Source: Parcubacteria group bacterium (GTDB lineage Bacteria; Patescibacteriota; Minisyncoccia; Minisyncoccales; JAGUVE01). From it: a stretch of 26,190 nt of DNA. The notes under the pieces are model-generated. The model was not told the origin of the DNA and ran no database searches. It was given only the letters and a program-made list of their open reading frames with translations. Positions 7,912 to 14,720 of the stretch are shown one piece after another. The number at the start of each line of letters is the position of its first letter. Within the stretch, counting starts at the first letter, position 1. The DNA is taken from positions 1-26,190 of the forward strand of contig JAGUVE010000030.1 of the NCBI GenBank assembly GCA_020063075.1, in the 5' to 3' direction. A program made the position numbers and the translations under genes.

Positions 7912-8089
7912 GATCGACAAATGGTTTCAGAGCGAGGGCATCTCGCCGAAGGGTGCATCCCAGTAGTAGAAGCTTCGCTTCACTACGGGACTTCGCTTCG
8001 CAGCCGACGGCGTGCCTGCCCCGTAGGGAAACCGAAGGTTTCTCCTTCGGGGCTCCCTGAGGCAAGATGACCGAGCGATTGGAAAAATT
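7912..8089. repeat. Structured intergenic element downstream of phosphopantothenate synthetase
   Basis: A GC-richer gap with several hairpins. GTAGT-A-GAAGC pairs with GCTTC-ACTAC (7963-7986). CCGAAGG (8032-8038) pairs with CCTTCGG (8044-8050), flanked by AGGGA (8025-8029) and TCCCT (8054-8058). An outer imperfect pairing joins 7938-7948 with 8061-8072. CCGAGCGATTG at 8071-8081 repeats the motif of the element at 5994-6251, and CCGAAGGGT at 7946-7954 repeats one seen twice inside alaS. No open reading frame is credible. It could be a mobile palindromic element or an RNA structure between the two halves of the cluster. Confidence 0.75.
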
Positions 8090-8635
8090 ATGTCTGTGAA
8101 AAATAAAAAAATTTTAGTTGGTGCGAGCGCCGGAATTTCAATTTACAAAACCTGCCTTTTGGTAAGATTATTTATGAAGCAGGGCGCCCAAGTAAAAGTG
8201 GTGATGACCGAATCCGCGGCAAAACTCATTTCGCCGGTTGTTTTTCACTCCTTAACCCAATCCCCTGTTTGTGTCTCAATGTTTGAGCCAGAACTGGGCT
8301 TGGAGCACATAAATTTGGCAAAGTGGGCCGATGCTTTTGTTTTGGCTCCAGCCACCGCCAACACCATCGCAAAAATAGCCCAAGGCATTGCCGACAATCT
8401 TTTAACCACGATTATTTTAGCACTGCCTGAAAAAACGCCTTTGATTGTCGCGCCGGCTATGAACGACAATATGTGGAAAAATGTTTTTGTCAAAGAAAAT
8501 GTCGCCAAATTAAAAAAAAGAAGAAATTGTTATATTGTCGGCCCAAAAACCGGTGTTCTGGCTGACGGAAAAGAGGGCGAAGGAAGAATGGCGGAACCCG
8601 AAGAAATTTTTAAGGTTGCTAAAAAAAATATTTAA
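8090..8635 (+). CDS. coaC: Phosphopantothenoylcysteine decarboxylase (stand-alone CoaC, HFCD flavoprotein)
   Basis: Decarboxylates phosphopantothenoylcysteine to 4-phosphopantetheine using FMN. 181 residues, equal to the CoaC half of bacterial CoaBC fusions. Seen: ILVGASAGISIYK at the flavin phosphate site, HINLAKWADAFVLAPATANT with the active-site H73, GIADNLLTT, and PAMNDNMW (residues 122-129) with N125. The substrate-clamp motif usually reads ACGxxGxGRMAEP; here it is ADGKEGEGRMAEP, so D159 replaces the Cys that donates the proton or electron in studied enzymes. The enzyme may use altered chemistry, or may accept a related substrate. It lies just downstream of a structured element and three bases before the next gene; the matching CoaB is one gene further on. 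Confidence 0.9.
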   Translation: MSVKNKKILVGASAGISIYKTCLLVRLFMKQGAQVKVVMTESAAKLISPVVFHSLTQSPVCVSMFEPELGLEHINLAKWADAFVLAPATANTIAKIAQGIADNLLTTIILALPEKTPLIVAPAMNDNMWKNVFVKENVAKLKKRRNCYIVGPKTGVLADGKEGEGRMAEPEEIFKVAKKNI

Positions 8636-8638
8636 AGT

Positions 8639-10858
8639 ATGGAGGAAAGCATTGAAAATATTTTAAAAAAAACGGAAAAACGGATAGAAGAAAGAATAAA
8701 AGAGGAAAAATACGAGCAGAGGTATTTGAAAAATTTGGACATAAACGAACCCGTAAGTGTAAGCGATGACGCTTTTCCTGACGCAAGCAGAGTTAGAGTA
8801 AAAGATGTAAAGGCCGGGGAAACGGCATTTTGGAGCGCGGTTTATTGCGAAGCAGACAAGGTTGAAGCAGAAAGGGCGTTTGAACACGCAGGGGATTGCC
8901 GGGCAAAAGAAGTGAAGGCAGGTGTGGCATTTTCCGAGGCGAAAAACTGCCAAGCGGAAAAGGTTGTTGCAGATTCCGCATTTTATGGTGCAGAAAATTG
9001 CCAAGCAGACGAGGTAGATGCTGATATAGCATTTCCCTTTGCGATAGATTGCCAAGCAAATAAAGTTAAAGCTGAGGGTGTTTTTGCGAGAGCAAAAAAT
9101 TGCCAAGTAAATAAAGTTGAGGCTAAATTTCATGCTTTTGAAGAAGCCGAAAAATTTCTTGTGAAAGAAGAAATTAAATCCGGAAAGATGGGCGAACGAT
9201 CTCGGGGTGGCGTGATGCTTGGTGAAATTAAAAAGGGTGAAATTTTTCCTTCGGTTATTTTAATGAAAGATAAGGTAAAAGACGACCCATCTAAAGTGAA
9301 AGAATTCTTTGAAAACGAAATGGAAAAAGCCCGCAACAAAGAGGGTAATATCTTTGATAAACTTTCTTATTTTAACTGGGAAGGAAAAACTTTAGAAGAG
9401 GGGGAGAAAAAACTTAAAGAACGTTATGACGGGTTTATTAATGTCTTATTCAATAGATTTAAAGATGAATATTACCTTGCTTTCTTGTCAATGACCGAAA
9501 CTAAATTCAAGAAAAATTTTTATTTAATGCTGGATAATACTTTAAAAAAGGAGGGTTTAAAAGATTCATATTTTTATTATCTCGTTGATGATAATTCCAA
9601 AAGACAAGAAATTTTTGAGGGATTTTTTAAATCAGAGAAGGTAGAAAAAAAATCTCTTCAAGAACTAAATGATTATTTACCAAAATTTAAAGAAACAAAA
9701 GAACACCTTAATCTTCTCTCTTTGAAGAACTGGGTAAAATTAGGAAATCTGGCTGAGTTTTTGAATTTTGATAAAAAAAGAATTGATAACATTAAACAGG
9801 ATATTGAAAAAGTTGAGCTCGGCAAAATGGTTGAAAACCCCGACGAATTTAATAATTGGAAAACGGCGAAAAAGATAAAACAATTTGAGCGTTTGGGGAA
9901 AAGATTTAACACTCAGCAATTAATTAAGGAGTTTGAAAAAGAAAAAGAAGGCAAAATAAATTCAGGCATCAAAGAATATATTTTAAATTCTCCGGAAAAA
10001 AATCTTGATAATTATTTAAAAAAAATCGGCTGGAAAGGCGAGGAAAACGAAGACATTATTTTTGCCGCCAGATTGCATAAGGTCTTAGCAAATAAAGGCG
10101 AAACGAAAAACAAAGAGGTTTTGGAAAAATTGCTCAAGGGCAAAAACCCTCTTGACTTTAAAGAAAATAAACTTTGGTTAGATGAAATGAAAGACAAAAT
10201 CAACGCTGAAAAATGGCTTTCTCATAAGCAAAAGGATTATGTGCCAATCGGCAAAAAAGATTATTCGGTTTCTCTGGAAAAAAGCAGAGCAGAACAACTT
10301 AATGAAGTAGTAAGGCATTTTAAAGAAATCGGCATAGAAATTAACCCGGAAATACAGGAAATTGAAAAAATTTTTTCTGAAAAAATAAAAGATATGCCGC
10401 AAAATATAATAAAAGATATAAAGAATCATATTCAGGCATATAAGTCAGGTTTAGGTATAGAAAAAAGCGCTTTGCCCAAAAAAATTATTTTGGAAACCGA
10501 AGAAAATCCGCTAAAAATAATTCAGATGGGCGAAAAAGTGGCAGGTTCCTGCTTGGCAATCAGAGGAGGACATGAAGAAAGCGCGGTCTGCAACGCGGCG
10601 GACATTAACAAAAAAATCATCTGGGCAAAAGATGAAAAAGGAGAGATATTAGGCGGGATTTTGGTAGGCATTACCGACGAAGGAAAATTAGCCCAGTTTA
10701 GGGTTTTTAATAATAACCCCCGTTTAGACGTGGAATCTTGCTATAAAGATTTTATTTCTGAATTTGCCGGCGAACTCAAAACCGAAATTACATCAAAAGG
10801 AAATATAAAAGAACTCGTTGGCGAGAATTGGTACGATGATAGAGTGGTGAAATTATAA
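8639..10858 (+). CDS. Unknown 739-residue protein with 17-residue tandem repeats, inside the CoA cluster
   Basis: Function not recognised. Residues 1-35 are a charged helix. From residue 44 to 163 the protein is built of seven 17-residue units; typical ones are VAFSEAKNCQAEKVVAD and SAFYGAENCQADEVDAD. Six of the seven carry a Cys at the same place, so a stacked beta-solenoid with a cysteine ladder is likely. Residues about 165-620 are Lys/Glu-rich and mostly helical, without a recognised motif. A compact C-terminal domain (about 625-739) begins IILETEENPLKIIQMGEKV, continues AGSCLAIRGGHEESAV and WAKDEKGEILGGILVGITDEG, and looks like a globular domain with a conserved Cys. No signal peptide or membrane span, so probably cytoplasmic. 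It starts 3 bases after coaC and ends 5 bases before coaB, so it is co-translated with both. Repeat architecture is certain; role unknown. Confidence 0.85.
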   Translation: MEESIENILKKTEKRIEERIKEEKYEQRYLKNLDINEPVSVSDDAFPDASRVRVKDVKAGETAFWSAVYCEADKVEAERAFEHAGDCRAKEVKAGVAFSEAKNCQAEKVVADSAFYGAENCQADEVDADIAFPFAIDCQANKVKAEGVFARAKNCQVNKVEAKFHAFEEAEKFLVKEEIKSGKMGERSRGGVMLGEIKKGEIFPSVILMKDKVKDDPSKVKEFFENEMEKARNKEGNIFDKLSYFNWEGKTLEEGEKKLKERYDGFINVLFNRFKDEYYLAFLSMTETKFKKNFYLMLDNTLKKEGLKDSYFYYLVDDNSKRQEIFEGFFKSEKVEKKSLQELNDYLPKFKETKEHLNLLSLKNWVKLGNLAEFLNFDKKRIDNIKQDIEKVELGKMVENPDEFNNWKTAKKIKQFERLGKRFNTQQLIKEFEKEKEGKINSGIKEYILNSPEKNLDNYLKKIGWKGEENEDIIFAARLHKVLANKGETKNKEVLEKLLKGKNPLDFKENKLWLDEMKDKINAEKWLSHKQKDYVPIGKKDYSVSLEKSRAEQLNEVVRHFKEIGIEINPEIQEIEKIFSEKIKDMPQNIIKDIKNHIQAYKSGLGIEKSALPKKIILETEENPLKIIQMGEKVAGSCLAIRGGHEESAVCNAADINKKIIWAKDEKGEILGGILVGITDEGKLAQFRVFNNNPRLDVESCYKDFISEFAGELKTEITSKGNIKELVGENWYDDRVVKL
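8771..9127 (+). repeat. Seven in-frame 51-base units (17-residue protein repeats)
   Basis: Units start at protein residue 44 (one without Cys, followed by a single extra residue), then six uninterrupted units run from residue 62 to 163 (8822-9127). The consensus is xAFxxAxNCQAxKVxAx. An eighth, degenerate unit without Cys follows. The repeat shows at protein level more than at DNA level, so it is old rather than a recent expansion. Confidence 0.85.
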
Positions 10859-10863
10859 AAATT

Positions 10864-11532
10864 ATGGTTAAAAGTTTAAAAAATAAAAAAATTTTAATCA
10901 CGGGGGGGCCGGTCTGGGTTCCGCTTGATAAAATAAGGGTTATTACCAATGTTTTTACGGGCGCTTTGGGTTTATTAATTGCCAAAGAAGCCGCTAAAAA
11001 CGGGGCGATGGCAACCCTGCTTTTGGGGCCCAGTCCCCTGCCCCTTCCAACAAAATTGCCTAAAAATTTGAAAATAATTCGCTTCAATTTTTTTGAGGAA
11101 CTCTGTAAATTAATGAAAAAAGAAATATCTTCTAAACAATATGACATTGTTATTCATTCAGCCGCCGTAGCTGATTTTATTCCCAAAGAGAGCCGAGCGG
11201 GAAAAATAAGCTCAACTAAAAATAACCTGACCGTAAGATTAAAACCGACCCAAAAAATAGCGGATAAAATCAAAGTTTGGGCAAAAAAAGCGTTCCTGGT
11301 GAATTTTAAACTTGAAGTTAATTCAGCCAAAAAAGAACTAATAAAAAAAGCCCGGAAATGTATGCTTGCGTCAAGGGCTGATTTAATGGTGGCTAATGAT
11401 TATAAAGATATAAATATAAAAAAGGGCGGACACAAGGCGTTTATTGTGGACCGCGCGGGAAATATCATCTCCTGCCGGACAAAAAAAGAAATCGCCGAAA
11501 AACTTTTAGAGGCGATTTTAGAAAAAATCTAA
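10864..11532 (+). CDS. coaB: Phosphopantothenate--cysteine ligase (stand-alone CoaB)
   Basis: Activates 4-phosphopantothenate with a nucleotide and couples it to cysteine. 222 residues, equal to the CoaB half of CoaBC. Seen: the Rossmann start KKILITGGPVWVPLDKIRVI (the family's TGGPTxxPIDxVRxITN), LLLGPSPL, HSAAVADFIP, the Lys-containing GKISS loop, LKPTQKIADKI and a C-terminal segment ADLMVANDYKDI. The threonine of TGGPT is changed to V, and the usual NxSSG appears as NVFTGALG; both differ mildly from the consensus. It follows the 739-residue repeat protein by five bases, and its stop lies one base from the stop of the convergent nuclease gene. With the three other enzymes it completes the path from pantoate to phosphopantetheine. 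Confidence 0.9.
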   Translation: MVKSLKNKKILITGGPVWVPLDKIRVITNVFTGALGLLIAKEAAKNGAMATLLLGPSPLPLPTKLPKNLKIIRFNFFEELCKLMKKEISSKQYDIVIHSAAVADFIPKESRAGKISSTKNNLTVRLKPTQKIADKIKVWAKKAFLVNFKLEVNSAKKELIKKARKCMLASRADLMVANDYKDINIKKGGHKAFIVDRAGNIISCRTKKEIAEKLLEAILEKI

Positions 11533-11533
11533 T

Positions 11534-12217
11534 CTAAATTTCTAATTTTTGAATTTTACTTTTAAAACTTTCCCAACCTATTTCTTTCTCTCCGGCTGAA
11601 CGGCAAATATCCTTAAACTGACAATATCGACACTGCCAGTTGTCCGGATAATCGGGCAACCGCAAGGGAACTATGTCGCCCTCAATTTTTGCTTTAATTT
11701 GAGCTAAATCGTTTAAAAGTTTTTGACAACGAAGCGGGTCATAATTTATTACAAATTCTTTTAACTGGGAAGTATTTTTATTCATATATAAAAGAATCCC
11801 TTTTGGAATTTTGAAAAAATGCAAATAGAGCTGGATTTGATTGATGTTTTCTTCTTTCGCCGCCTCTAATTTTTGAAAAATCATACTGTTCATACTCTTG
11901 AAATCAACCACATAAAGTTCGTTGTTTAAAGTAATGATAGCGTCGGCTCTGCCTGAAATCATTTCTTGGGGCGGGATATTTATTTCCGAAGCCCTAACTA
12001 CGCCCAAACTAAACAAGGTATTTAAAATCTGCATTTGGACATAGTCGCCGTGGTCAAACATTCTCAGAACCTCGGGCGTCATTTTCTCTCTCGGCACATT
12101 TTTAAACTTAAAAAAAACCGCCCGGCCGCATTTTCCGGCATCGGTAATGTAAAAACGGTGCTGTTCTCTGTCTCTTTCCCGGTCAGAATAAAATTTATCA
12201 ATAATTTCTTTTAGCAT
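11534..12217 (-). CDS. Cas4/RecB-like PD-(D/E)XK nuclease with four-Cys Fe-S motif
   Basis: Probable DNA exonuclease. 227 residues. Motifs in order: C30 in DAGKCGRA, H56 in FDHGDYVQMQI, D92 in SGRADAIIT, D105-x-K107 in YVVDFKSMN, Q127/Y131 in NQIQLYLHFF, then C196, C199 and C205 in CRYCQFKDIC. One N-terminal and three C-terminal cysteines around the nuclease core is the Cas4/AddB-type iron-sulfur arrangement. No CRISPR array or cas gene is visible, so it is more likely a stand-alone repair or recombination nuclease, as many Cas4-like proteins are. Starts with ATG at 12217, downstream of the toxin-antitoxin terminator; its stop abuts that of coaB. Confidence 0.85.
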   Translation of the reverse strand: MLKEIIDKFYSDRERDREQHRFYITDAGKCGRAVFFKFKNVPREKMTPEVLRMFDHGDYVQMQILNTLFSLGVVRASEINIPPQEMISGRADAIITLNNELYVVDFKSMNSMIFQKLEAAKEENINQIQLYLHFFKIPKGILLYMNKNTSQLKEFVINYDPLRCQKLLNDLAQIKAKIEGDIVPLRLPDYPDNWQCRYCQFKDICRSAGEKEIGWESFKSKIQKLEI

Positions 12218-12254
12218 TATTTATCATTATATATATCTTCGTTGTTTTTTGCAA

Positions 12255-12282
12255 ATAAAAAATCGCCATTTTGGCGATTAAT
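12255..12282 (-). terminator. Rho-independent terminator after the toxin gene
   Basis: Read on the minus strand, AATCGCC-AAAAT-GGCGATT (12279-12261) forms a perfect 7-base stem with a 5-base loop, followed by TTTTATTTGC. It ends the antitoxin-toxin transcript about 45 bases after the toxin stop and isolates the nuclease gene. Confidence 0.8.
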
Positions 12283-12324
12283 CTTTATAAAACCACGGGT
12301 CTCTAATTGTAATCCCTTGAATTT

Positions 12325-12585
12325 TTAACAATCTTTATAAATATTTTTCCGATGGCCAACTTTTAAAATAGTTATTTTATGATTTTCTACATCAAAAAGT
12401 ACTCTATAATCCCCTATCCGAAATCGATATTCCCCAAATCTATAATCTTTTAATTTCTCAGCGAATCTTAAGGGATTTTCTTGGAGAGAATAAAATTTGA
12501 GTTTCTTTAAAATTCTTTGGCGAATTTGAAGCGGTAACTTATCTATTTCTTTTGCCGCTTTCTTTTTAAATTCAAAAATGAGCAC
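12325..12585 (-). CDS. RelE/ParE-type mRNA interferase toxin
   Basis: Toxin of a type II toxin-antitoxin pair; RelE proteins cleave mRNA on the ribosome. 86 residues, the usual size. The family pattern is clear: FEFKKKAAKEIDKLPLQIRQ, then a middle LKDYRFGEYRFRIGDYRVLF and a final ITILKVGHRKNIY with the conserved R and C-terminal aromatic. The start appears to be GTG at 12585, 15 bases after the antitoxin stop; I see no ATG in frame that preserves the N-terminal strand. Toxin identity rests on fold-level motifs, so RelE versus ParE is not decided, though the GDYRVLF and VGHRKNIY signature favours RelE. Confidence 0.88.
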   Translation of the reverse strand: MLIFEFKKKAAKEIDKLPLQIRQRILKKLKFYSLQENPLRFAEKLKDYRFGEYRFRIGDYRVLFDVENHKITILKVGHRKNIYKDC

Positions 12586-12600
12586 AAATTTACACTGGCT

Positions 12601-12822
12601 TTAAACGCGATGCTTTTTAAGTAGTTTTTCTAAAGATACGGCTTTCTTTTCTTTTCTTCTTTTATTAATTTCTCTAGCTAAACTCTCCGAACGATACATC
12701 TCTAAATCTTCTAATTCCTCTTCAACTTTCTTCCATTTTTCTAAAGGTAAAATCACTACGCCTTCTTTCTCTCTAATGGCAGATTTTGGTAAAGTTATGC
12801 TTTTTGTATTTTGAACAGCCAT
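12601..12822 (-). CDS. Phd/YefM-type antitoxin
   Basis: Antitoxin partner of the RelE-like protein, and likely autorepressor of the pair. 73 residues. The N-terminal part with TKSITLPKSAIREKEGVVIL and LPLEKWKKVEEELEDLEMY is the Phd/YefM pattern (a short beta-alpha DNA-binding region followed by a helix). The Lys-rich C-terminal tail is the likely toxin-binding segment. The gene precedes its toxin, the usual order. Its ATG lies within two or three bases of the predicted transcription start, so the message is close to leaderless. Confidence 0.82.
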   Translation of the reverse strand: MAVQNTKSITLPKSAIREKEGVVILPLEKWKKVEEELEDLEMYRSESLAREINKRRKEKKAVSLEKLLKKHRV

Positions 12823-12874
12823 ACAAAATTATTGTAGCAAAATAAAACATTATGTCAAAATCTACAAAAGTAGA
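12822..12874 (-). promoter_or_regulatory. Antitoxin-toxin promoter with overlapping palindromes
   Basis: Minus strand TTGACA (12858-12853), 16-base spacer, TACAAT (12836-12831), with the antitoxin ATG only eight bases beyond. The palindrome TACAA-AATTA-TTGTA (12822-12836) covers the -10 box and the start codon; a second, TCTAC-AAAA-GTAGA (12861-12874), lies just upstream of the -35 box. Both are placed as expected for antitoxin operators; binding is inferred. Confidence 0.65.
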
Positions 12875-13021
12875 AATTGGATATATCTATTAGACAAAAA
12901 AATGCACAAAATTTTGCAAAATATATTATGATTATTTAAACGATTTATTTAAAGCGCTTTTCAAAAATTCTTTGAGCTTTGATTTTTACCTCTCCTAATT
13001 TTTTTGTTAGCTAATTCGTTT

Positions 13022-13618
13022 TCATATAAGGGTATTGGATATACTGAACACAAACAACAAAAGGCCTAAACCAAAAATAAATAGAAATAAATAATACAAT
13101 TTATTTAGCAGAGCAGAGTGTTGGGTAATTGGTTTAACTTCCTGTCCGTAAACTTTTTTACTTTCTTCTTTAATGTTGAGATAATTTTCAATATGTTCTC
13201 TTTTGAGCGTTCCGTCTATTGCCTGTGAATAGATGCCAACCACTTCTTTTAGTTGCCGATTAAGAAGCTTTTGCTCGGCATCGTTTTGCAATTTACTATG
13301 CACCCCTCCTTTTTCGTTAGAAAAAATAATTAAGCCAATACCATAAAAAGCGCTCACCATCAGTAGAGCAACTGATACGATAGAGAGATAATCCGCCATT
13401 TCATTGCTTGCATAAATCGGAAATACTATAGCGACCATTGCGATTGCTAGTGATGAAAAAGCAACTATTGATGCATGCTTGCGCTCTATAATACGGTTCT
13501 CCCTATTCTCAAATTCAAACATCCGTTGAATTGAAAGACTGGTTAAAACATCTCGGGTCGTTCTAAATTCATCCTGTGCTAATTTGAGTTCTTTTCCGTC
13601 CATAAATTTATTTTCCAA
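13022..13618 (-). CDS. Unknown three-helix membrane protein
   Basis: Not recognised with confidence. 198 residues. A polar N-terminal region (1-48) precedes two close membrane helices (about 49-69 and 77-101), then a soluble charged segment (about 102-170) and a third C-terminal helix (about 174-196). The paired helices followed by a coiled cytosolic part faintly recall SLATT-type defence effectors, but the third helix is not typical and I would not assign that family. It follows another membrane protein gene by 27 bases, so the two probably work together. Both lie next to a decayed restriction-modification gene and a live one, which fits a defence or stress role by context only. Confidence 0.6.
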   Translation of the reverse strand: MENKFMDGKELKLAQDEFRTTRDVLTSLSIQRMFEFENRENRIIERKHASIVAFSSLAIAMVAIVFPIYASNEMADYLSIVSVALLMVSAFYGIGLIIFSNEKGGVHSKLQNDAEQKLLNRQLKEVVGIYSQAIDGTLKREHIENYLNIKEESKKVYGQEVKPITQHSALLNKLYYLFLFIFGLGLLLFVFSISNTLI

Positions 13619-13645
13619 TTTTTGTTGGCAAAGTCATAATCAACC

Positions 13646-14503
13646 CTACTTTAATTTAAGTTTGAATTTGTTATGGTACTGATAATTATATAACTTTTCT
13701 ATAAAATTCGTTTTCTTCTCGCGAGATTCTTTTGCGAAAAATTCTTTTATCTTCTTATCCAGCCAAATCGAGGACTTTTCGCACGAAAGCAAAATTAAAA
13801 AGAAAAGCAAAACAATGGATGGGTTTGATAATGAAAATTCTCCAAAGGCCCAAAGATGTCCTAGAAAAACAGCGGAAGGAAAGGCCACCAATAGAATAGC
13901 GAAAAGTATATTCTTTGATATGTAAAAGTATTTGAAGAATGGCTCTATATTCTTTTCTTCATCTTTTACGGGTTGGTTCTCGCGACTAAAATGATACTTA
14001 TCAATCGATACTCTCACTCTTTCGTAATGTTTTTCTGATAGCCAAAATAAAATTTTCAATACTAAATTGATCAGCGTATTTAGTTTTCGTTTGAAAAAAA
14101 GTCGATCAGCCAAATGATTAGCTGCTAAAATTTCTACAAACTCGTTAAGGGTAAAACTTTGATTCCTTTGCCGATAGACTACTCTCCTGGTTGTGCTGTC
14201 GAAAACGATTGGTTCTTCGCTGTCGGAGAAAAAGTTTGTGATTTTTCTTTTATACTCATTTCCATCGGAAATAATATAGCTCGTTGATTCTTCTCTTTTT
14301 TCGGGCCTGGTCATATTTACCGAATAGAAAAAATCCCGATCAAGAACGGCGACCTTGATAAACATCCGCCTTCTATCCTTGAAATAAATGGTATCTTTGG
14401 GGTAATAGCGAATCAGCGAAAAACCAGTTTCGTTCGCAAATGAGGTGATTGATTCATCTACGCCTTGACGGATGTAGAGTTTTGTAAATTCTTCACTGTT
14501 CAT
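13646..14503 (-). CDS. Unknown protein with soluble N-terminal part and two C-terminal membrane helices
   Basis: Not recognised. 285 residues. Residues 1-185 are soluble and rich in charged and aromatic residues (for example FSLIRYYPKDTIYFKDRRRM). Two membrane helices follow (about 196-216 and 226-243), then a Lys-rich tail. The ATG at 14503 overlaps the TGA ending a vestigial methyltransferase reading frame, in the ATGA arrangement typical of coupled genes. This suggests the gene was once translated directly after that methyltransferase and has lost its partner. It is paired with the membrane protein at 13022-13618. Base composition is as AT-rich as the neighbourhood. Confidence 0.6.
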   Translation of the reverse strand: MNSEEFTKLYIRQGVDESITSFANETGFSLIRYYPKDTIYFKDRRRMFIKVAVLDRDFFYSVNMTRPEKREESTSYIISDGNEYKRKITNFFSDSEEPIVFDSTTRRVVYRQRNQSFTLNEFVEILAANHLADRLFFKRKLNTLINLVLKILFWLSEKHYERVRVSIDKYHFSRENQPVKDEEKNIEPFFKYFYISKNILFAILLVAFPSAVFLGHLWAFGEFSLSNPSIVLLFFLILLSCEKSSIWLDKKIKEFFAKESREKKTNFIEKLYNYQYHNKFKLKLK

Positions 14504-14651
14504 AACAATTTTTTAATTTCACCCAGCGCCGAGTTGAGCCTTTTCTCTCCAGTTTCAATCTCCTTCAAAATTTCTTCCGGCTCTCAACAATTTTTATCTC
14601 CCCTGGCGTTAGGCCGTAGAGTTTATAATCCCTTAAGTTATCCACAGTTGA
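14500..14651 (-). pseudogene. C-terminal remnant of a DNA methyltransferase (type I/IIG-like)
   Basis: On the minus strand one frame reads LYGLTPGEIKIVE (about 14621-14583), closely matching the LYGLTxEEIKIVE end of many N6-adenine methyltransferases and type IIG enzymes. After a one- or two-base frame change it continues EEILKEIETGEKRLNSALG and ends at a TGA (14502-14500) overlapping the start of the next gene. Upstream it stops at a TAG near 14654, and the LexA-methyltransferase gene begins on the other strand. The bulk of the gene is gone, so this is the scar of a lost restriction-modification gene. Confidence 0.6.
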
Positions 14652-14663
14652 CTACTACTCTGC

Positions 14664-14689
14664 GTTCTAAAAATGTTCTATAATATAAT
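14664..14689 (+). promoter_or_regulatory. Possible operator/promoter of the LexA-methyltransferase gene
   Basis: GTTCTA occurs twice in direct orientation (14664-14669 and 14675-14680), one helical turn apart, immediately before two overlapping TATAAT -10 candidates (14679-14684 and 14684-14689). GTTC is the half-site of Gram-positive LexA boxes, but a GAAC partner at the right spacing is not present. No convincing -35 is seen. Autoregulation by the fused LexA part is a guess from position. Confidence 0.3.
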
Positions 14690-14720
14690 TGTAGCATATA
14701 AAAGCGAACCGTCAATAATT

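Noticed and set aside
8771..9127. Possible CRISPR array or DNA satellite because of 51-base periodicity
   Set aside because: The period is a whole number of codons, the open frame is kept, and DNA identity between units is low; this is a protein repeat.
8663..9133. Minus-strand open frame with many Cys and Phe opposite the 17-residue repeat
   Set aside because: Its Cys-rich periodicity simply mirrors the repeat units of the plus-strand gene; no start signal or family match.
12900..13010. AGGAGAGG followed by a short frame (VKIKAQRIFEKRFK) on the minus strand
   Set aside because: There is no start codon at a suitable distance and only 14 codons; it could be a decayed gene end but cannot be supported.
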